Part shown: in pieces, positions 1 to 5,095 of the stretch
Layout of the letters: each line of letters opens with the position of its first letter
Position numbering within the stretch: position 1 is the first letter of the stretch
NCBI GenBank assembly: GCA_024642805.1
Contig: JAHEAK010000416.1
Coordinates: 1-5,321, forward strand
Direction of reading: 5' to 3'
Source of the DNA: Kofleriaceae bacterium
GTDB lineage: Bacteria; Myxococcota_A; Polyangia; Haliangiales; Haliangiaceae
DNA: 5,321 bases
Notes under the pieces: model-generated
Database searches by the model: none
What the model saw: only the letters and a program-made list of their open reading frames with translations
Told to the model about the DNA's origin: nothing
Program-made: the position numbers and the translations under genes

Positions 1-3
1 AAT

Positions 4-1389
4 GTGTCAGTCGGCGACGTCATCGACAAGAAGTACCTGGTCGAGGAGCTGATCGGGCAGGGCGGCATGGGCCAGGTCCTGGGCGCGATGCACCTCGAGC
101 TACAACAAAAGGTCGCGCTCAAGTTCATGAGCCCGGCCATCATGGAAATTCCGGGCGCCATCGCTCGCTTCACGCGTGAGGCGCGCGCCGTGGCCAAGCT
201 GCGCAGCAAACACGTGTGCCGCGTCTTGGACATCGGCGAGACCGAGGACGGCGCCAAGTACATCGTCATTGAATACCTCGAGGGGCGCGACCTGAGCGAA
301 GTCTTGATGATTCGCGAGAAGCTGCCCGTCGGTGAGGCCATCCAGTACATCACCCAGGCTTGTGATGCACTGGGTGAGGCGCACGCCCTCGACATCGTTC
401 ACCGCGACATCAAGCCAGCCAACCTCTTCATCGACGAGGGCCGAGATGGTCAAAAAGTCCTCAAGGTGCTCGATTTCGGCATCTCCAAGAACCTGGCCAA
501 CGACCCAGACATGATCGTGACCGCGACCAACGCGCTGATGGGTTCGCCGGTCTACATGTCGCCCGAGCAGCTTCTGGCACCCAAGACGGTCGATACCCGC
601 GCTGACATCTGGTCTCTTGGTATCGTCCTGCACGAGCTCATCGCTGGCTTTCCACCCTTCCGCGGCGCGACCCTTCCTGAAGTCATCGCCCTCATCGTCA
701 ACGACAAACGGCCGCCGGCCATGTCGATCGCTCCGAGCATTCCCGATGAGCTTCGTCAGATCATTGGCAAGTGTCTCGAGCGGGATCCCGTGAAGCGCTA
801 TCGTACGACCGAGCAGCTGGTCGAGGCTCTCAACAAGGTCTCTCCGGAGGTTGCCGGTGTCGGTCGCAGGGACGTGGCGCTGGCGCTGAGCGCGCCCGTG
901 GCGGAGGCCAAAGAGCTGCCGTGGAAGTGGATTGGCGTGGCGGGTACCGCCTGTCTCCTGCTGGTGGCCACCGCGCTGCTCTTGCTGACGGGCTCGGATT
1001 CGAAAGCCAAGGACAAGCCTGCCAGCTCCGAGAGCACGGCCCAGCCCAAGAAGTCGGGGATTGGCGATTCGATCGTGCATCCAAAGGTTGGCTCGCCCGC
1101 GCAGGCAAAGAAGGACAGCCAGGCCACGCAAGCCGCTGGCGCTCAGAGTGTCGATGCTGGCGTACCAGGCGCTCCGAATGCGAGTGAGAATAGTTCTGAT
1201 GTCTCAGGGAAAGGCGATACTGGCAAGGACGCCAAGACTCCTAAGACCCCCAAGAGCACGGGCGCCACGAAGGACCACAAGGGCAGTCACAGCGGCAAGA
1301 AGCCGAGAGTCGAAGAGCTGATGGATCCCAATGCGCCCTCCAAGGGCCGGGACCCTGGCGACAACGACGTGATGGACCCCGAGCTGTAG
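4..1389 (+). CDS. Membrane-anchored Hanks-type Ser/Thr protein kinase
   Basis: Predicted to phosphorylate Ser/Thr on cytoplasmic proteins. The kinase domain spans about residues 11-275 and all core motifs are present: glycine loop GQGGMGQV (18-25), VALK lysine K40, helix-C E59, HRD with D135 and N140, DFG 157-159, SPE 186-188 and D201 before the WSLG motif. HRD arginine R134 makes it an RD kinase, and T173, T175 and S181 lie in the activation segment. One hydrophobic helix at about 309-329 is followed by about 130 residues rich in Lys, Ser, Ala and Gly, with no recognisable sensor or PASTA domain. The catalytic domain should be cytoplasmic and the tail periplasmic. The GTG at position 4 gives a normal N-terminus for this family, but the frame is open to the window edge, so the real start and its ribosome site may lie outside. 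The ATG at position 2 is in another frame. It is convergent with the metallophosphoesterase downstream. The kinase assignment is firm; substrate and signal are unknown. Confidence 0.94.
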   Translation: MSVGDVIDKKYLVEELIGQGGMGQVLGAMHLELQQKVALKFMSPAIMEIPGAIARFTREARAVAKLRSKHVCRVLDIGETEDGAKYIVIEYLEGRDLSEVLMIREKLPVGEAIQYITQACDALGEAHALDIVHRDIKPANLFIDEGRDGQKVLKVLDFGISKNLANDPDMIVTATNALMGSPVYMSPEQLLAPKTVDTRADIWSLGIVLHELIAGFPPFRGATLPEVIALIVNDKRPPAMSIAPSIPDELRQIIGKCLERDPVKRYRTTEQLVEALNKVSPEVAGVGRRDVALALSAPVAEAKELPWKWIGVAGTACLLLVATALLLLTGSDSKAKDKPASSESTAQPKKSGIGDSIVHPKVGSPAQAKKDSQATQAAGAQSVDAGVPGAPNASENSSDVSGKGDTGKDAKTPKTPKSTGATKDHKGSHSGKKPRVEELMDPNAPSKGRDPGDNDVMDPEL

Positions 1390-1463
1390 GCGCGGCGCGC
1401 CGGAGCCGCCCGGTGCTGGCGCCTGAGCTGGGCATGGACCCCGAACTCTAGGCGCGGGCGCGC
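1372..1463. repeat. Diverged direct duplication of the kinase stop region
   Basis: Two copies lie 62 bp apart, at 1372-1400 and 1434-1463. Both read ATGGACCCCGA, then a short variable part, then TAGGCGCG and a GCGCGC end. Copy 1 encodes the kinase C-terminus Met-Asp-Pro-Glu-Leu-stop. Copy 2 encodes the same five residues and stop in a different frame, with synonymous third-base changes (GAG/GAA, CTG/CTC). A CTGGCG block sits 17 and 18 bases before the ATG in the two copies, so the similarity may reach back to about 1355 and 1416. Copy 2 also contains the stop codon of the convergent metallophosphoesterase (1448-1450). This was aligned by eye. Confidence 0.6.
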
Positions 1464-2221
1464 AGGCGAATGCGAGCGATTTCTCCTCGCGACAGGAATC
1501 GAATCGGTGGCCCCCAGTAGCCGGTGCCGCGACTCACGTAGAGCTGGGTGTCATCGTGCACAGAGTGGCCGGCCAGAAGACCGCGCTGCTGTGCCATGAC
1601 CAGGTAGTGCCAGGGCCAGATCTGACCGCCGTGGGTGTGGCCGCTGAGCTGCAAACTCACCCCGTGCTTCTTGGCGTGATGCACGTGGCGAGGTTGGTGG
1701 GCTAGCAAGATCAGCTCGCGATCTTCCTGTCGGCCGGCTGTGGCTTTGCCCAGATCAGGTCCGTGGCCGCGAAACATCTTCGAGCTGTAGTCGTCGACAC
1801 CGGCCAGATCAAAACCGCCGTCAGCAATGCTGACCCGCTCGTTGCGCAACACGCGCAGACCCAGACTGGTGAGGTGTTGCAACCAGGAGTCGACCCCGGA
1901 GTAGTACTCGTGGTTGCCGGTGACAAAGTAGACACCGTGCGGGGCGCGCAAATCAGCCAGAGGTTCGGCATCACCACGCAGCTTGGCCACCGAGCCATCG
2001 ACCAGGTCGCCGGTAATGACGATCATGTCGGGCTTGGCGGCCATGGTGCGGGCAACCATGGCTTCGACGAAGGGGCGCCGAATGGTGTTGCCAATGTGCA
2101 CATCACTGAGCTGCACGATGGCAAAGTCATCCAGGCGCGCCGGCAGACGCTTGAGAGAGATGTGCACATCCTCCACCTCTGGCACGGGCAGGCCGCGATG
2201 CTGTGGCAGTGCGTTACGCAT
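1448..2221 (-). CDS. Calcineurin-like metallophosphoesterase, YkuE/YaeI type (MPE-A)
   Basis: A dinuclear-metal phosphoesterase of 257 residues with the full ligand set: SDVH (D40, H42), TGDLVD (D72), GNHE (N103, H104), AHQP (H175) and SGHTHGGQ (H195, H197). The C-terminal QLYVSRGTGYWGPP is characteristic of the YkuE/YaeI-like subgroup, some of which hydrolyse phosphodiester or pyrophosphate bonds of lipid-linked substrates. The substrate here cannot be read. Many relatives carry N-terminal membrane helices or an export signal. This one has only about 30 residues before the catalytic core and no hydrophobic segment, so it is probably cytoplasmic or peripheral. ATG at 2221 is the only sensible start, because the frame has a stop at 2237-2239. 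It overlaps the end of the upstream SDR gene by 8 bp and has its own Shine-Dalgarno, so the two are co-transcribed and probably translationally coupled. A close paralogue lies at the right edge of the window. Confidence 0.92.
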   Translation of the reverse strand: MRNALPQHRGLPVPEVEDVHISLKRLPARLDDFAIVQLSDVHIGNTIRRPFVEAMVARTMAAKPDMIVITGDLVDGSVAKLRGDAEPLADLRAPHGVYFVTGNHEYYSGVDSWLQHLTSLGLRVLRNERVSIADGGFDLAGVDDYSSKMFRGHGPDLGKATAGRQEDRELILLAHQPRHVHHAKKHGVSLQLSGHTHGGQIWPWHYLVMAQQRGLLAGHSVHDDTQLYVSRGTGYWGPPIRFLSRGEIARIRLRARA

Positions 2222-2231
2222 GCAAGCCTTC
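2214..2231 (-). promoter_or_regulatory. Coupled stop/start and ribosome site, SDR to MPE-A
   Basis: Reading on the minus strand, GAAGG (2231-2227) lies 5 nt before the ATG of MPE-A (2221-2219). The SDR stop TAA (2216-2214) falls just after it, giving the overlap ATGCGTAA. The ribosome site lies inside the last SDR codons. This fixes the MPE-A start and implies coupled translation. Confidence 0.75.
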
Positions 2232-3122
2232 GAAGCTTACACCCGTGAGTTCCTCGCTGACGTTCCACAGCTGTTCGGCGTTGTGGCGATCCTGGGCTCG
2301 CTTCGACGAGCCGACCGGCACGGGTTGGCCGCGCATCTCCAAGAAGCCAGACAAGCCGATGTACTCGCCACCCTGTAGGCTCGGGTCGGTGGCGGCACGC
2401 AGAGAAGGCATGGCGCCCTTGTCTGCAGACATGGCAAAGCAGGCGTTGAGCACGCGCTTACCGGGCATCGTGCGCTGTAGCTCGGTGGCCGTGTAGCCAG
2501 GATGCGCTGCCACCGCGATTACGCCGCGACCTGCGGCTTTGAGCCTGCGATCGAGCTCGAAGCTGAACATGAGGTTGGCGAGCTTGCTCTGCCCGTAGGA
2601 TGCAATGCGTCGGTAACCGCGCTTTTGCCACTGCAGATCCTCGAAGTCGATCTTGCCACCGCGATGTGCCTGGCTGGCAACACTGACCACGCGCGAGCCA
2701 GGGGTTTCGTCGAGGCGATCGAGGAGAAGGGCGGTGAGGCACTGGTGGCCGAGGTGATTGACGCCGAACTGCAGCTCGAAGCCGTCGACCGTCTCGCTGC
2801 GCTCTTTCGGCATCATGACGCCGGCGTTGTTGATGAGGAGATCAAGGCGAGGCTCTTGCGCCAGGATGCGCTCGGCGAAGGATTTGACCGACTGCAGCTC
2901 GCACAGGTCGAGCTCACTGAAAACCAGCTCGGCTTCTGGGCAGCTCTCGTGGATCTTGGCGATGGCTTCCTCGGCGCGCGCCTGGCTGCGGCAGGCCATG
3001 ATGACGCGCGCCCCTTTGCTGGCCAGGACCTGGGCGGTCACCAGGCCGATGCCGGAGTTGGCGCCGGTGACGATGGCAACGCGGCCGTGTTGATCGGGGA
3101 TGGAATCGAGGGAGAAGGGCAT
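2214..3122 (-). CDS. Short-chain dehydrogenase/reductase, retinol-dehydrogenase-like
   Basis: An NAD(P)-dependent oxidoreductase of 302 residues, predicted cytoplasmic, acting on a carbonyl/alcohol pair of unknown identity. The Rossmann motif TGANSGIG is at 19-26. R45 after the second strand (MACR) suggests NADPH preference, D72 contacts the adenine, NNAG is at 98-101, the structural Asn is N122 (NHLG), and the catalytic triad is S150, Y176 and K180 (YGQSK). The pattern NNAGVM, NHLGH, SxAH and YGQSKLAN fits the retinol dehydrogenase / WWOX / protochlorophyllide-reductase-like branch of classical SDRs. Length is normal. The start at 3122 is supported by AAGGAA six bases upstream. It is the first gene of a two-gene operon with MPE-A and is transcribed divergently from a TetR regulator. 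SDRs paired this way are commonly repressed by the neighbouring TetR and released by a small hydrophobic ligand. I infer the same here. Confidence 0.93.
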   Translation of the reverse strand: MPFSLDSIPDQHGRVAIVTGANSGIGLVTAQVLASKGARVIMACRSQARAEEAIAKIHESCPEAELVFSELDLCELQSVKSFAERILAQEPRLDLLINNAGVMMPKERSETVDGFELQFGVNHLGHQCLTALLLDRLDETPGSRVVSVASQAHRGGKIDFEDLQWQKRGYRRIASYGQSKLANLMFSFELDRRLKAAGRGVIAVAAHPGYTATELQRTMPGKRVLNACFAMSADKGAMPSLRAATDPSLQGGEYIGLSGFLEMRGQPVPVGSSKRAQDRHNAEQLWNVSEELTGVSFEGLHA

Positions 3123-3128
3123 GGCGGG

Positions 3129-3134
3129 TTCCTT
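3129..3134 (-). promoter_or_regulatory. Ribosome binding site of the SDR gene
   Basis: On the minus strand, AAGGAA lies 6 nt upstream of the ATG at 3122-3120. It is a good Shine-Dalgarno match and decides the SDR start. Confidence 0.75.
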
Positions 3135-3139
3135 AGTGG

Positions 3140-3168
3140 TTGAAATTACAGGGTAAGTAAATTACACT
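3140..3168 (+). promoter_or_regulatory. Candidate sigma-70 promoter for the tetR-like/lipoprotein transcript
   Basis: A -35 candidate TTGAAA (3140-3145) and a -10 candidate TACACT (3163-3168) are separated by 17 bp. Transcription would start near 3175, inside the inverted repeat, giving a leader of roughly 60 nt. The -10 overlaps the operator, as expected for an autoregulated TetR gene. The match is moderate and untested. Confidence 0.5.
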
Positions 3169-3182
3169 ACACAGTGTAGTTT
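3159..3182. promoter_or_regulatory. Putative TetR-family operator (inverted repeat)
   Basis: Arms AAATTACACT (3159-3168) and AGTGTAGTTT (3173-3182) are complementary at 9 of 10 positions around a 4-bp spacer. A second, overlapping perfect palindrome with 7-bp arms ACTACAC / GTGTAGT and a central A occupies 3166-3180. Another copy of the half-site, AAATTACA, lies at 3143-3150, so half-sites begin at 3143, 3159 and 3175 (the last inverted), exactly 16 bp apart. Size and position between divergent promoters fit a TetR-family binding site. The likely ligand is the product of the adjacent gene starting at 3234. Confidence 0.75.
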
Positions 3183-3200
3183 CAATGTCAGGCTTGTCAA
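3173..3200 (-). promoter_or_regulatory. Candidate sigma-70 promoter for the SDR/MPE-A operon
   Basis: On the minus strand, a perfect consensus -35 TTGACA (3200-3195) and a -10 candidate TACACT (3178-3173) are separated by 16 bp. Transcription would start near 3166, giving a leader of about 45 nt. The -10 lies inside the inverted repeat, so a bound repressor would block it. It overlaps the opposing promoter at 3140-3168, so only one polymerase could probably occupy the region at a time. Confidence 0.6.
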
Positions 3201-3233
3201 GCGACTTCGTTATGCTCGTCCTGCTTTCCAGTT

Positions 3234-3866
3234 ATGTCTGAAGATCGTCAGAGCGCAAAGCGCGGCGTCATCCTTGCGGGCGCCACCGAAGTTTTCCGCG
3301 AGGAGGGCTTTGCCAACGCCAGCATGGATCGCATTGCCGAGGTCGCAGGTGTTTCCAAGCGCACCATCTACAACCACTTCGGCAGCAAGGACGCGCTCTT
3401 CGAGACGGTGGTCGAGATGCTCATCTCCGCCGTCATCGCCAGCAAGCAAATCGCCTGGAATCCAGAGCTCACAATGGAGAGCCAACTGCGCGCTTTTGCC
3501 AAGGTCAAGACCTCGATCGTCGACGACTCCAAATGGCTTTCCCTGGTCAAAGTGGTCATGGGCATCGCGATTCAACAGCCGGAGCGTGCCGAGGAAACCA
3601 TGAAGAAGTCGCGCGAGGGCGAAGCGGCCCTCGAGCGCTGGCTCATCGATGCCGAGCGCGCCGGCAAGCTGCGGGTTGCAGATCCGAAGATCGCTTGTCA
3701 GCTCTTCTGGGGTATGGTTGCAGGAACGTTATTTTGGCCGCCTATTTTCGAAGCCCCGCAGCCTGCCGAGACTCGCGAGCGCCTGCTCGACGAGCTGATT
3801 GCCACCTTCCTCGATCGCTATCGGGTGGATGGGGCTTGTGGCGCTGGTGGGGCGCAGACGCCGTGA
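3234..3866 (+). CDS. TetR/AcrR-family transcriptional regulator
   Basis: A ligand-responsive DNA-binding repressor of 210 residues, acting as a dimer in the cytoplasm. The N-terminal TetR helix-turn-helix is clear: a first helix with AGATEVFREEGF (15-26), then SMDRIAEVAGVSKRTIYNHF (30-49) and GSKDALF (50-56). The C-terminal ligand/dimer domain includes LFWGMVAGTLFWPPIF and ends with a helix LLDELIATFLDRY. It resembles the AefR-like C-terminal class, which I judge by eye only. Length is typical. The start ATG at 3234 is the first in frame, since the ATG at 3212 is in another frame. No convincing Shine-Dalgarno precedes it, which suggests low expression. It is divergent from the SDR with an operator-like inverted repeat between, so autoregulation and SDR repression are the expected roles. 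Its stop overlaps the start of the lipoprotein gene by 4 bp. Confidence 0.93.
   Translation: MSEDRQSAKRGVILAGATEVFREEGFANASMDRIAEVAGVSKRTIYNHFGSKDALFETVVEMLISAVIASKQIAWNPELTMESQLRAFAKVKTSIVDDSKWLSLVKVVMGIAIQQPERAEETMKKSREGEAALERWLIDAERAGKLRVADPKIACQLFWGMVAGTLFWPPIFEAPQPAETRERLLDELIATFLDRYRVDGACGAGGAQTP
3863..3866 (+). promoter_or_regulatory. GTGA stop/start overlap, tetR-like gene to lipoprotein
   Basis: The GTG start of the lipoprotein (3863-3865) overlaps the TGA stop of the regulator (3864-3866). A weak GGTGGGG at 3846-3852 lies 10 nt upstream. This arrangement usually means translational coupling and fixes the lipoprotein start, since the in-frame signal peptide begins right here. Confidence 0.7.
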
Positions 3867-4972
3867 GGGCTGCTCCTTCGGGTCGGAGGGCTTGCCTCCT
3901 TCGCGCGCCGCTGGGACTGCTGCTGTGCGTAGCGGCCTGTGGCGACAAGGGCAAGGCCGGCAGCACGGATGCCAGCATGGAGATCGACGCCACCGTCGTG
4001 CGTGCCGATGCTCGCGTCGAGAGCAAGGCAGAAGAACTCTCACGTCTGGCTCGGCTCTATGCACCGGTCTTCTACCAGGACAGCGATAATCGCGACTACC
4101 ATGCCGACTACGTCGTGGCTGTCGATTACGACGGCGATTTCGTCGGCAACAACAACTGGGACAATCTCGAAGCCCTAGGCGTCGACCGCAAGGGCGTCAT
4201 CTACTACGCCGGTATCGAGACCGAGACGCACTGGTTTTTGTACTATCTGGCATTTCACCCTCGCGACTGGGACATCAGCTGTCAACCGATTCCCCTCGGC
4301 CCCGACCTGTGCCACGAAAACGACATGGAGGGCGCGATGGTCATGGTCGAGAAAGACCAGGCAGGATCCACGCGCTTTCTGCTTATGGCCACCGAGGCCC
4401 ACAACAACCTCGACATCTTCACCAACGACAGCGGCATCAGCGCGCTGGGCTCCTCGCATTTTCATGATACCGCCGTCACCTTCGAAGACAGCACCCACCC
4501 CGAGCTCTACATCGAGTCCAAGGGGCACGGCATCTGCGCGCTCTACTATACGAGCACGCTCTACTGCCGCCACGATCTGAGCAGCATGCCGCCCGTCTTC
4601 GGTGGCGACGATGGTTTGGTGTATCGCGTGGCCGATGTCGGTGAAGAGCCCGAGAGCGGCAACGATCGCGACGTCGGCTACGAGCTGCGCCTCCTCGACG
4701 ATGATCTTTGGTCGCGACGAGAGGACGTGTGCAACGAGGCCTGTCTCTTCGATGGCCTCGGGGACTACGAGGGCATCTCGCTGGGCATGAGTTTCAACGG
4801 CGATGACCATGGCACCGACAAGGCCAATCCGCCCTGGGGCTGGGATGATCCCAGCGATGGTGATGTGTACCGCGGCGACTTCTTCTTTCGACCGGCGCTG
4901 GCGGTGACCACCTGGCTGACACTGCCGAGGCCTGTCTCGCAGGTCTACCTGTACAACCCCTACTTGCCCTAG
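3863..4972 (+). CDS. Secreted lipoprotein of unknown function, possibly Vps62/NPP1-like
   Basis: A protein of 369 residues that I do not recognise with confidence. The N-terminus is a lipoprotein signal: Arg-rich start, hydrophobic PLGLLL and lipobox VAAC with lipidated C26. Gly at +2 is compatible with outer-membrane sorting. The mature part is acidic and rich in aromatics. LARLYAPVFY (62-71) resembles the opening of Vps62-like proteins. D88-D100 (DYDGDFVGNNNWD) looks like a cation loop. HWFLYY follows at 123-128, HENDMEG at 151-157 is placed like the HDWE/GDWE motif of NPP1/Vps62-like folds, and SKGHGI lies at 219-224. Apart from C26, the mature chain has exactly six Cys: C140/C150, C225/C235 and C290/C294, suggesting disulfides in an extracytoplasmic fold. 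The open frame extends back to 3533 inside the regulator, but signal peptide and GTGA overlap support 3863. No catalytic role can be assigned. It is co-transcribed with the TetR gene and convergent with MPE-B. Confidence 0.85.
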   Translation: MRAAPSGRRACLLRAPLGLLLCVAACGDKGKAGSTDASMEIDATVVRADARVESKAEELSRLARLYAPVFYQDSDNRDYHADYVVAVDYDGDFVGNNNWDNLEALGVDRKGVIYYAGIETETHWFLYYLAFHPRDWDISCQPIPLGPDLCHENDMEGAMVMVEKDQAGSTRFLLMATEAHNNLDIFTNDSGISALGSSHFHDTAVTFEDSTHPELYIESKGHGICALYYTSTLYCRHDLSSMPPVFGGDDGLVYRVADVGEEPESGNDRDVGYELRLLDDDLWSRREDVCNEACLFDGLGDYEGISLGMSFNGDDHGTDKANPPWGWDDPSDGDVYRGDFFFRPALAVTTWLTLPRPVSQVYLYNPYLP

Positions 4973-4974
4973 AG

Positions 4975-5095
4975 CCAGACTTGCCCCAGAGCTAGGCCAG
5001 AGCTAGGCCAGAGCTAGGCCAGAGCTAGGCCAGAGCTTGTCCAGAGCTAGGCCAGAGCTAGGCCAGAGCTAGGCCAGAGCTAGGCCAGAGCTAGG
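4975..5095. repeat. 11-bp tandem repeat array, unit CCAGAGCTAGG
   Basis: Eleven units of exactly 11 bp fill 121 bp. Nine match CCAGAGCTAGG perfectly: four at 4986-5029 and five at 5041-5095. The unit at 5030-5040 is CCAGAGCTTGT and the first, at 4975-4985, is the degenerate CCAGACTTGCC. The array occupies nearly all of the gap between the convergent lipoprotein and MPE-B genes. The MPE-B stop codon (5091-5093) lies inside the last unit. There are no spacers, so it is a minisatellite-like repeat, not CRISPR. No classical hairpin plus T-tract terminator is visible here. Confidence 0.95.

Noticed and set aside
100..1131. Long minus-strand open frame (343 codons) opposite the kinase
   Set aside because: It is antisense to a fully conserved kinase, its translation is Arg/Gly/His-rich without motifs, and GC-rich DNA produces such shadows.
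1390..1447. Intrinsic terminator between the convergent kinase and MPE-A
   Set aside because: The 10-bp palindrome CGGCGCGCCG (1393-1402) could form a short stem, but there is no T-tract on either side, so I do not call a terminator.
2502..3143. Plus-strand open frame opposite the SDR gene
   Set aside because: It mirrors the SDR codons and has no motif. The SDR motifs, ribosome site and promoter all support the minus strand.
3194..3216. Second + promoter TTGTCA / TATGCT closer to the regulator start
   Set aside because: The spacer is only 11 bp, too short for a sigma-70 promoter.
3533..3862. Upstream extension of the lipoprotein frame inside the regulator gene
   Set aside because: This would be an out-of-frame reading of the TetR gene. 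The GTG at 3863 starts directly at a lipoprotein signal peptide and overlaps the TetR stop.
4175..4810. Minus-strand open frame opposite the lipoprotein gene
   Set aside because: It is Val/Ala/Asp-rich without motifs. The plus strand has a signal peptide, lipobox and coupled start.
4975..5095. CRISPR array
   Set aside because: Units are contiguous 11-mers without spacers, so it is a simple tandem repeat.
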